Shown: positions 7,783 through 14,002 of the stretch, one piece after another | Position numbering within the stretch: the stretch's first letter is position 1 | Layout of the letters: every line of letters begins with the position of its first letter | Source: JALGWN01 sp964598025 | GTDB taxonomy: Bacteria > Arandabacterota > Arandabacteria > Arandabacterales > Arandabacteraceae | Length of the DNA: 15,099 nt | Reading direction: 5' to 3' | Assembly (NCBI GenBank): GCA_964598025.1 | Contig: CAZRAU010000084.1 | Coordinates: 1 to 15,099 of the forward strand | Program-made: the position numbers and the translations under genes | Notes under the pieces: model-generated | Database searches by the model: none | The model's input: only the letters and a program-made list of their open reading frames with translations | What the model was told of the DNA's origin: nothing

Positions 7783-8405
7783 TGACAAAACAGAGACCGC
7801 TGGTGGAAACCGGAAGAGGATGTGTCATCGACGTGGGGGTGCTGTTGGGCTATCCGGCTTCGAGGGGCAAGAACACAGACCGGGTATTGATCGGCGAGGG
7901 GGGCCGGCTCAGATCGGGCACCGTGATCTACGGCGGCGTCGAGATCGGCAAACACCTCCAGACCGGTCACAATGTAGTCATCAGAGAAGAGAACACGATA
8001 GGTGATGACTTTGCGATCTGGAACAACTCCGTGATTGACTACGGATGCCGGATTGGAAACGGCGTCAAGATACACTGCAACTGCTACGTGGCCCAGTTTA
8101 CGGTCATTGAGGACGATGCCTTCATGGCCCCGGGCGTTACCATTGCCAACGATATACATCCCGGATGCGAACACTCCTCGGAGTGCATGCGGGGTCCCCA
8201 TATAGGCAAGGGTGTGCAGATAGGCGTGAACGTGACCATCGTGCCTTATGTCGAGATAGGGGAGAGATGCCTGATCGGGGCCGGAAGTGTTGTGACCAGG
8301 GATCTGCCGCCGTATTCATTGGCATACGGCAATCCCGCGAAGGTGAGGGGGGACGTGCGGGACCTTACCTGCACCAAAGGTCTTACCGACAGACCGTACA
8401 AATGA
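7782..8405 (+). CDS. Left-handed beta-helix (hexapeptide-repeat) sugar acyltransferase
   Basis: A 207-residue cytoplasmic acyltransferase of the hexapeptide-repeat superfamily, probably a trimer using acetyl-CoA or another acyl-CoA. Hexapeptide turns run through most of the chain, for example IGEGGRLRSGTVIYGGVEIG, VVIREENTIGDDF, VIDYGCRIGNGV and IGVNVTIVPYVEIGERCLIG. It closes with the family-typical GAGSVVTRDLPPYSLAYGNPAKV. NDIHPG carries a histidine that could serve as catalytic base, though I cannot fix this without a structure. Standing directly after the oxidoreductase, and in the same locus as the DegT aminotransferase, it is best read as the N-acyltransferase of the amino-sugar pathway (WbpD/WlbB-like). 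It is somewhat longer at the N-terminus than WbpD. ATG 7782 overlaps the upstream stop by one base and has AAGGTGAG about 5 bases upstream; GTG 7779 would add one residue. O-acyl transfer remains an alternative. Confidence 0.88.
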   Translation: MTKQRPLVETGRGCVIDVGVLLGYPASRGKNTDRVLIGEGGRLRSGTVIYGGVEIGKHLQTGHNVVIREENTIGDDFAIWNNSVIDYGCRIGNGVKIHCNCYVAQFTVIEDDAFMAPGVTIANDIHPGCEHSSECMRGPHIGKGVQIGVNVTIVPYVEIGERCLIGAGSVVTRDLPPYSLAYGNPAKVRGDVRDLTCTKGLTDRPYK

Positions 8406-8447
8406 ACCCGGGCCGGTGCGTCACTTACACAAGGTCTTCATAGGCAC

Positions 8448-9656
8448 ATGAGGATACTCCAGGTAAACAAGTTCTTCTATGTCCGCGGCGGTTCGGAGAG
8501 GTACTTCTTCGACCTCTGCCGGCTTCTGGAAGAGCGAAACCATGAAGTACTTCATTTCTCGATGAGGCACCCGCGAAATCGTCCGTCCCGGCAAGAATCC
8601 TACTTCGTAAGCGAGATCGATCTCAACGCACCGATGGGACCCGCCGGAAAATTGCGAGCGGTTTCCCGTATTCTCTACTCCACCGAGGCGAAGAAGAAGA
8701 TGGGTCTCCTTATCGACGATCTCAAACCCGATGTGATCCATTTCCACAACATAACACGACAGTTGTCGCCGTCCATCATCGATGCGGCCGTCGCCAGGGG
8801 TGTGCCCACCTTCCAGACGATGCACGATCTAAGTCTGGTATGTCCGGCGCACTCTTTCTTCGTCGACGGCCGGGCTTGTGAGGCCTGTTCCGGCGGCAAG
8901 TACAGGCATGCCTTGCCCAGGAGATGCATCGACGGGCTTGCCTCGTCAACCATTCTGGGTACTTTAGAAGCATATCTCCATTCCTGGATGGGGTTGTACA
9001 AGAAGGTCGGACTCTTCATCGCTCCGAGTCTGTTTCTGAAGAGCAAGGTTTCGACTCTCGCCTGGATCGCAGATAGGACAGTGCATCTTCCCTATTTCAT
9101 ACCGCCGGGTCCGGACTATGCCTCGGAGAACCGCGGATATGTGCTTTTCGCGGGGAGAATCTCAGTTGAGAAGGGGGTAGGCACCGTCATTGAGGCTGCC
9201 GCCCGGCTCAAGACCATGCGCTTTCTAATAGCGGGCGAAGGTCCTTTGCTCGACGGCTTCAGAAAGCAGGCTGAGGGCCTGGACAATGTGGAGTTCCTCG
9301 GCTATGTCGCGGGGGAAGCCCTTGAGCAGTTGATGAAGGGAGCCGGTTGTGTGGTCGTCCCGTCGATTTCTTATGAGAATCTCCCCCTCAGCATACTCGA
9401 AGCATTTGCGCGCGGCAAACCCGTTGTGGCGTCACGGGCGGGGGGCATCCCCGAGCTTGTCCGGGACGGTGTCACGGGGTATCTTTTTGTCCCGGGCAGC
9501 GTGGATTCCTTTGTTTCGGCGCTAGAGAAGACCATGGCCGACGAAGGGGGTAGGCGGAAACTGGGGCGGCAGGCAAGAGAAGTGGCGGGCCGGGAGTATT
9601 CACCTGCCTCGCACTACGAGAAGCTGATGGCGCTCTACGGGGAAGTACGGGAATGA
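8448..9656 (+). CDS. GT4-family glycosyltransferase with four-cysteine insert
   Basis: A 402-residue GT-B fold, retaining glycosyltransferase acting at the cytoplasmic membrane face. The N-terminal domain starts MRILQVNKFFYVRGGSERY, where the Gly-rich loop is typical of GT4. The C-terminal domain has FAGRISVEKG (234-243), AGEGPL (262-267) and the EX7E motif from E310 to E318 (YENLPLSILEAF), followed by GKPVVAS. Between the two domains lies a cysteine cluster, C132, C144, C147 and C160. The same spacing appears in the second GT4 of this locus (12739-13971), so the two are paralogues of one subfamily. The likely role is extension of the lipid-linked repeat unit; donor and linkage are unknown. 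It begins 42 bases after the acyltransferase stop with only a weak AGG-type ribosome site, so reduced initiation or a different start cannot be excluded. A small ORF starts in an ATGA overlap at its end. Confidence 0.9.
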   Translation: MRILQVNKFFYVRGGSERYFFDLCRLLEERNHEVLHFSMRHPRNRPSRQESYFVSEIDLNAPMGPAGKLRAVSRILYSTEAKKKMGLLIDDLKPDVIHFHNITRQLSPSIIDAAVARGVPTFQTMHDLSLVCPAHSFFVDGRACEACSGGKYRHALPRRCIDGLASSTILGTLEAYLHSWMGLYKKVGLFIAPSLFLKSKVSTLAWIADRTVHLPYFIPPGPDYASENRGYVLFAGRISVEKGVGTVIEAAARLKTMRFLIAGEGPLLDGFRKQAEGLDNVEFLGYVAGEALEQLMKGAGCVVVPSISYENLPLSILEAFARGKPVVASRAGGIPELVRDGVTGYLFVPGSVDSFVSALEKTMADEGGRRKLGRQAREVAGREYSPASHYEKLMALYGEVRE

Positions 9657-9760
9657 CCATCGCCAAGACCGGTCCGGCGGGCACAGCGGCGGTGTGCGGC
9701 CGCTTGGAGCGGCATGCCGGCGAGACATCCAGCCTCCCGGCCGAGGTGTCCCGTGGGTGA
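9653..9760 (+). CDS. Small overlapping ORF, 35 residues, unknown
   Basis: I do not recognise this product. It starts at ATG 9653 in an ATGA overlap with the GT4 stop, has GGGGAAG 7 bases upstream, and ends at TGA 9758-9760, overlapping the next gene's likely GTG 9753 by 8 bases in another frame. Third codon positions are strongly G/C, like neighbouring genes, so translation is credible. It could be a coupling peptide carrying ribosomes from the GT4 gene to the deacetylase-like gene, or the true N-terminus of that gene if a frameshift (biological or an assembly error) joins the two frames. No membrane segment or motif is visible. It could also be chance in GC-rich DNA. Confidence 0.3.
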   Translation: MTIAKTGPAGTAAVCGRLERHAGETSSLPAEVSRG

Positions 9761-10709
9761 CCGTTTGGTAGAGGGGGGTGGAGGGCAACCCCGCCGCGAG
9801 GCCTTCACGGCGCGCCTTCGCAGACAGGCCGGCCACAGATGGCTCATGCTGGCAGGCGCGATGGTTGTGCTCCTCTGGCTCGGTGCCTTTGCGGGACACG
9901 TCAGGAACCCGGATGCCGTGAAGCGTCAATGGGCTGTGCTGGTCTCCCGCATCCTGGCAGGCGCGGGCGCAATCATCCTCGTAAGGCTCCTGCTCGTGTC
10001 ATATGAGGAGCGGGTTCCAGTGCTCTTCTTCGACCTGCACGTTGGGACGGGGTCTGAAGGGACGCTGGGGCGGATCGCAGATGTGGTCCGGGGTCTGAAG
10101 GACCGTGGCTATGAAGTGGTTCCACTCGATGACGTGGTTGAGTTCGTTCGCGAGCAAAGGTATGTGCCCAGGAAGTGCATCGGTCTGGTCCTGGAAGCGA
10201 ACGGCATGGCGGACCTTGTTGAGATCGCTACGGCGCTGCCCGGCCTAAACATCACAGTTCTCTTGCCTCCGGAGGCCGGAAAGGACGCCACCGCTTGCAG
10301 CCGCATCTCAGAACTGCCCCCGGAGGTCTCGCTCGGGCTGAGTCTTGCGGCAAACGGCGGTAGATGCGATTACGCGGGTCTGATGGGGCTCCTGGGAGGT
10401 TTCAGGGAGAGCATCGCCGGCTTCGCCGGACGCAAGCCCTGCTTTGCAAGGCTCGGCCCCGTGCGCAGTATAGATCTCAGAAGACTCCTCAAGGAGACAG
10501 CCTACGCCTGTTTTCTCGATGGCTCGGGGTTCAACAGGTTTGGTGACGAGCCTCACCTGCTGAGGCTTCTTGATGCTACGGCCTTTGTGACCGGAGAGAG
10601 TGGCGTGAAAGGGCTTGCCGTGTATATCGGGCTCTACAAGGGGAAGTACTATCTCTGGCCGCTTGCTGCCATGATGTGGCTCGCCGGAAGCAGGTCGAAG
10701 GGGGCCTGA
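9753..10709 (+). CDS. Membrane-anchored polysaccharide deacetylase-like protein lacking catalytic motifs (probable pseudoenzyme)
   Basis: A 318-residue protein. Two hydrophobic helices (about 30-50 and 61-83) are followed by a region whose layout follows the NodB/polysaccharide deacetylase fold. VPVLFFDLHVG (88-98) sits where VPVLMYHHV-type openings occur, and GYEVVPLDDVVEFV (119-132) matches the usual GY..v.L.d...fl segment. CIGLVLEANG (142-151) takes the place of the catalytic strand ending TFDDG. SLGLSLAANGG (193-203) takes the place of the metal-binding HS/TxxH segment. FARLGP (231-236), followed by a helix and a GSGFNRFG stretch, resembles the end of the fold. The metal aspartate and both histidines are therefore absent. 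I infer a non-catalytic, glycan-binding or regulatory role. GTG 9753 is chosen for the GAGG 6 bases upstream; ATG 9714 would add 13 Pro/Arg-rich residues. Real gene: likely; the deacetylase relation is a motif-level reading only. Confidence 0.6.
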   Translation: MGDRLVEGGGGQPRREAFTARLRRQAGHRWLMLAGAMVVLLWLGAFAGHVRNPDAVKRQWAVLVSRILAGAGAIILVRLLLVSYEERVPVLFFDLHVGTGSEGTLGRIADVVRGLKDRGYEVVPLDDVVEFVREQRYVPRKCIGLVLEANGMADLVEIATALPGLNITVLLPPEAGKDATACSRISELPPEVSLGLSLAANGGRCDYAGLMGLLGGFRESIAGFAGRKPCFARLGPVRSIDLRRLLKETAYACFLDGSGFNRFGDEPHLLRLLDATAFVTGESGVKGLAVYIGLYKGKYYLWPLAAMMWLAGSRSKGA

Positions 10710-10718
10710 GGCATGCCG

Positions 10719-11420
10719 TCAATTCGAGATTCTGTATCTGACGAGGTTAAGCAAGGCGGTGAAACCGTCCCGCCAGGTTATCTTCTTGCCCTCATGGAAT
10801 TCCCGGCCGGCATAAGAGATGGGGACTTCGTATATCCTGTGGCCGCTCTTCAAGACCTTCGCGGTCATTTCCACCTCTATTTCGAACCTCATGGAGTTGA
10901 GTTGGAGCCCCTTCAGTACATCGGCCTTGAACATCTTGTAACACGTTTCCATATCCGATAAAGTGGTATCATAGAGAATATTGGTGACCAGCGTGAGGAA
11001 TCTGTTGCCGACCCAATGCCAGAAGAACATGTTCTTCCTTTCACCGGTGAAGCGCGAGCCGTACACAACGTCGGCTTTGCCGTCGTGGATGGGTTTCAGC
11101 AACTTCACGAGATCCTGGGGATCATACTCCAGGTCGGCGTCCTGGATAACGATGACATCACCGGTAGTGGCAGGTATGGCGGTCCTTATGGCTGCGCCCT
11201 TGCCCAGATTGGTCTCGTGGAAGATCACACGCGCCCGCCCGGCAGGAAGGCTCTCGAGGACATCTCTCGACCCGTCGGTGGAGGCGTCGTCCACGATCAC
11301 AAGTTCCTTGTTGAGCGGCAGACTATCGACTATGTCCAGGATCTTGGCCAGCGTCGGGCACTCGTTGAAGACCGGGATCACTATGGATACTCTTATGTCG
11401 GGAAAGATGAGTTCGCTCAT
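10719..11420 (-). CDS. GT2-family, DPM1-like polyprenyl-phosphate glycosyltransferase (inverted gene)
   Basis: A 233-residue GT-A fold, inverting glycosyltransferase of the dolichol-phosphate mannose synthase-like group, which transfers a sugar from a nucleotide donor to a polyprenyl phosphate. Motifs: VSIVIPVFNE (11-20), LVIVDDASTDGS (40-51), ETNLGKGAAI (69-78), VIQDADLEYDP (91-101) with the DAD metal site, and ADVVYGSRF (116-124). No C-terminal membrane helices are present, so it is the short soluble or peripheral DPM1 form. It is the only minus-strand gene in the window. ATG 11420 is preferred over ATG 11462 because a TTGACA-N17-CATAAT promoter lies between them, so the longer ORF would overlap its own promoter. 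No good Shine-Dalgarno precedes either codon, which fits a leaderless message. Its product could supply the donor lipid for the GT-C enzyme at 1082-2593 (inference). Its 3' end faces the deacetylase-like gene 9 bases away. Confidence 0.88.
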   Translation of the reverse strand: MSELIFPDIRVSIVIPVFNECPTLAKILDIVDSLPLNKELVIVDDASTDGSRDVLESLPAGRARVIFHETNLGKGAAIRTAIPATTGDVIVIQDADLEYDPQDLVKLLKPIHDGKADVVYGSRFTGERKNMFFWHWVGNRFLTLVTNILYDTTLSDMETCYKMFKADVLKGLQLNSMRFEIEVEMTAKVLKSGHRIYEVPISYAGREFHEGKKITWRDGFTALLNLVRYRISN

Positions 11421-11456
11421 ACGGCCTATTATGGACACGGGTGCCCGGCCTGTCAA
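11420..11456 (-). promoter_or_regulatory. Sigma70-type promoter giving a probably leaderless GT2 transcript
   Basis: On the minus strand TTGACA (plus 11451-11456) is followed by a 17-base spacer and CATAAT (plus 11428-11433), one mismatch from TATAAT. Seven bases later comes ATG 11420, so the transcription start would fall at or next to the start codon. The -35 is perfect and the spacing ideal in otherwise GC-rich DNA. Confidence 0.75.
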
Positions 11457-11477
11457 CCCCATTAGGAAGGGGCTGTC

Positions 11478-12734
11478 GTGAATAGACTGAGGTTCGTTCT
11501 GAGCTCAAGGGGCCTGAAGAACACGGTGGCCCGCACCTGGCAGGTCGCGACCCGCTTCGGTGTGACCGCAGACAGGATGGAGAGGCGGCTCCTCGCCTAT
11601 CGCGATGTCGTCGCCGAGTACGGAGGTCACCCATCGTTGCCTATCACGGCGGCCGTCATGGACCGCAACCCGCAGGTAGCGCGGAGACTGGTGGACGGTG
11701 GGGTCGAACTGTGCGTTCACGGCCTCGTACACACCGACATGGCCGGGCTTACGGCGGAGACCCAGGAGGCGCATATCCGCAGTGCGGTCGGTCTCTTCGC
11801 CAAGCACGGGATAGAAGCGCGGGGATTCCGAAGCCCCTATCTTAAGTACAACGCCGCCACGCTGGAAGCGGTGGAGAAACTCGGCTTCGAGTATGACAGC
11901 AATCTTCCCTTCTACTGGGAGCCTGTGGAATCCCTCGGCCGGCTAGACCAGGAACAGGCGGACGGCCTCAGGAGAGGCGTGCGCTTCTACGATCCGGTCA
12001 GGTATCCGTCCGAAAGATCGCTGCCACGATACACCGGGGGCATTGTCGAGATACCGGTCTCGCTCCCCGATGATGAGATCCTCCTGGACAGGATGGGACT
12101 TCCGGCTGCCCTTATAGGGGACGTATGGATGGAGATGGCCGGTCAGGCCCTGGACAGGGGGGAGATGCTCATTGTGCAGCTTCATCCCGAACGCATTTTT
12201 CATCTCGAAGCAGCGCTCAGACGGGTGCTTCAGTTTGCGCACGACGGGGGGACCTTCTGGATCGCGGGGATGGCGGAGATCGCTCGCTGGTGGACCGAAC
12301 GGGTAGGCGCCGGGGTGGATCTCACTCCGCTGGGTGGCGGCGCCTACCGGGCTAGAGCGACCGGCCCGGTGGGGCTGGGCATCAAGGTTGTGGAGCCCTC
12401 AAGTGGAGCGGGCCGCGCGCTCAGGCCCGGGGAAGAAGTGCGATGCAGCGGCAGGCCGCTCATAGGCATAAGCGCGGGATTCCCGCCTGCCCTTAGAAGA
12501 CGCATTAGAGAACTGGGCTATTTCTATGAGGTTACTACAGATAGAGACGGCGTCAACCTGTACATCGACCGGGAAAGCGCGGCCGCCGACCTGGAGGCAA
12601 ACATCGCTCGTTGCCCGCGGTCCCTGCTGGCCGATGCGCGCTGGCCGGAGCCTTTCAGAGCCGCGCTGGCCGTCACCGGCGATATCGACTGTCTGACCCT
12701 GGGGGATTTCCTCAGGCGCTTCAAGGAGGGTTAG
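11478..12734 (+). CDS. NodB-type polysaccharide deacetylase with displaced Asp motif and C-terminal extension
   Basis: A 418-residue protein. Deacetylase features include a helix-strand unit ending ITAAVMDRNP, then VELCVHGLVHTDM with metal-type H81 and H85, GFRSPYLKYNAATLEAVEKLGF (117-136) with the RxP motif, YDSN (139-142), and LIVQLHPERIF supplying a motif-5 type histidine. These remove acetyl groups from N-acetyl-sugars in the family. The usual N-terminal TFDD strand is missing, and an in-frame TAG at 11463-11465 excludes a longer start. Instead AALAVTGDIDCLTLGDF, which looks like that strand, occurs at residues 395-411 near the C-terminus. Between about 285 and 394 is an extra domain I cannot identify. 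GTG 11478 has AGGAAGGGG 5 bases upstream. No signal peptide is visible, so it appears cytoplasmic, unlike many deacetylases. The next gene starts 4 bases after its stop. Family call good; details of the active site are inference. Confidence 0.8.
   Translation: MNRLRFVLSSRGLKNTVARTWQVATRFGVTADRMERRLLAYRDVVAEYGGHPSLPITAAVMDRNPQVARRLVDGGVELCVHGLVHTDMAGLTAETQEAHIRSAVGLFAKHGIEARGFRSPYLKYNAATLEAVEKLGFEYDSNLPFYWEPVESLGRLDQEQADGLRRGVRFYDPVRYPSERSLPRYTGGIVEIPVSLPDDEILLDRMGLPAALIGDVWMEMAGQALDRGEMLIVQLHPERIFHLEAALRRVLQFAHDGGTFWIAGMAEIARWWTERVGAGVDLTPLGGGAYRARATGPVGLGIKVVEPSSGAGRALRPGEEVRCSGRPLIGISAGFPPALRRRIRELGYFYEVTTDRDGVNLYIDRESAAADLEANIARCPRSLLADARWPEPFRAALAVTGDIDCLTLGDFLRRFKEG
12723..12730 (+). promoter_or_regulatory. 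Strong Shine-Dalgarno for the TTG start of the second GT4 gene
   Basis: AAGGAGGG lies 8 bases before TTG 12739, inside the last codons of the deacetylase gene. It supports the TTG start and coupled translation of the two genes. Confidence 0.75.
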
Positions 12735-12738
12735 CCTC

Positions 12739-13971
12739 TTGCGGATCTGCCTGGTAAACACGTTTCACTACCGCAGGGGCGGTGACTGCACCTACACATT
12801 CGATTTGGCGGACCTGCTCCGTTCCAAGGGGCATGAGGTTGTTCATTTCGCTATGAGCCACGAGGAGAACGTGGATTCGGAGTACAGCGAGTTCTTCGTC
12901 GATCAGATCGATTTCGGTGACGCATTCAGAAGCGCGAATCCGATCGACCGCTTCAGAGCATTCAAGAGGTCGCTTCATTCAAATGAGGTTCGGCATAAGT
13001 TCGGGCAGCTTCTCGACAAGACCCAACCCGATGTCGTCCATCTGCAAAACTTCAGGCGCCACCTCACCTTCTCCGTGGTCCGGGCGGCAAAGGAGAGGGA
13101 CCTGCCTGTTGTCTTCACCGCCCATGACTACGATCCGATATGTCCCAATTCGCTGCTGCTGGCGAGAGGACGGATCTGTACGGCATGTAAAGGCAAGCAC
13201 TTCTACAAGGCCGCCCTCGTAAGATGCAAGGAGAATTCGCTGGCCGGGAGCCTGGCCATCGCTCTCGAGGGCACATTCACGCGCCTTCTGAAATACTATG
13301 ATCTCATAGACATCATAATAACACCGAGTGCGTTTGCCCGGGACCGGCTCGTGGACTGCGGCTTCAACCCCGACAGGGTCAGGGTTGTGCACAACTTCAT
13401 CGAGACGAGCTCCTATGCCCCGCATTACGGTGGCGACGGAGTCATATACTTCGGCCGCCTGGTAGTCGAAAAGGGCCTCGACCGGCTGGTCAGAATGGCC
13501 CAGGGGATGCCGGATGTCAGGATAATGCTGGCCGGCGACGGGCCGGAACGGAAGCGCCTGGAAGCTCTGTCGGAAGAGTTGGGGGTGAAGTCGGACACCG
13601 GAAATGTCGAATTCCTAGGATACGTGGACAGGGGTCATCTCCACCGTATAGTCAGCAAAACCATGTGCGTGGCTATGCCGTCTATATGGTACGAGAATTT
13701 CCCCTACACCGTTCTCGAGGCTTTCGCCCTGGGCAAACCGGTTGTTGCTTCGGACATAGGAGGGTTGCCTGAGATGGTAGCCGACGGCGAGACGGGCCTC
13801 CTCTTTGAGCCGGGAAGTGTGCGGGGCCTGGACGGGGCGATCAGATATCTTCAGGAGAACCCCGGCCGCGCCGAAGAGATGGGCCGAAAGGCCAGGCAGC
13901 GGGTGGAACGGGAGTTCGATGGCGAGACACACTACGGGCGAATCATGGAGATATACCGTTCGCTGGCCTGA
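12739..13971 (+). CDS. GT4-family glycosyltransferase with four-cysteine insert (paralogue of 8448-9656)
   Basis: A 410-residue GT-B fold glycosyltransferase, cytoplasmic. The N-terminus MRICLVNTFHYRRGGDCTY parallels the other GT4. Further family signs are TAHDYDPICPNS (128-138), YFGRLVVEKGL (237-247), AGDGPERKRL (265-274) and the EX7E motif from E319 to E327 (YENFPYTVLEAF) followed by GKPVVAS. Its cysteines C135, C147, C150 and C163 keep exactly the spacing seen in the first GT4 (C-x11-C-x2-C-x12-C). Overall identity looks moderate, so they are diverged paralogues that probably add different sugars or linkages. TTG 12739 is set by the AAGGAGGG 8 bases upstream. The FemAB-like gene follows 31 bases after its stop. 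The specific donor cannot be read from the sequence. Confidence 0.9.
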   Translation: MRICLVNTFHYRRGGDCTYTFDLADLLRSKGHEVVHFAMSHEENVDSEYSEFFVDQIDFGDAFRSANPIDRFRAFKRSLHSNEVRHKFGQLLDKTQPDVVHLQNFRRHLTFSVVRAAKERDLPVVFTAHDYDPICPNSLLLARGRICTACKGKHFYKAALVRCKENSLAGSLAIALEGTFTRLLKYYDLIDIIITPSAFARDRLVDCGFNPDRVRVVHNFIETSSYAPHYGGDGVIYFGRLVVEKGLDRLVRMAQGMPDVRIMLAGDGPERKRLEALSEELGVKSDTGNVEFLGYVDRGHLHRIVSKTMCVAMPSIWYENFPYTVLEAFALGKPVVASDIGGLPEMVADGETGLLFEPGSVRGLDGAIRYLQENPGRAEEMGRKARQRVEREFDGETHYGRIMEIYRSLA

Positions 13972-13977
13972 GTGAAG

Positions 13978-13994
13978 GCCTTCAGACCGAAGGC
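13978..13994 (+). other. Small stem-loop over the ribosome site of the FemAB-like gene
   Basis: GCCTTC and GAAGGC (6-bp perfect stem, 5-base loop AGACC) lie in the 31-base gap. The 3' arm overlaps the AAGGCAGG ribosome-binding stretch before TTG 14003. It is too short, and lacks a U-tract, to be a terminator. It may modulate translation, or be chance. Confidence 0.25.
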
Positions 13995-14002
13995 AGGTTA
14001 AG

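Noticed and set aside
7536..8201. 221-codon antisense open frame over the oxidoreductase/acyltransferase junction
   Set aside because: It spans two well-supported plus-strand genes and has no motifs.
9660..9752. GC-rich palindromes (GCGGCCGC, GCCGGC) before the deacetylase-like gene as a terminator or operator
   Set aside because: Short, common in GC-rich DNA, no U-tract, and covered by the small coupled ORF.
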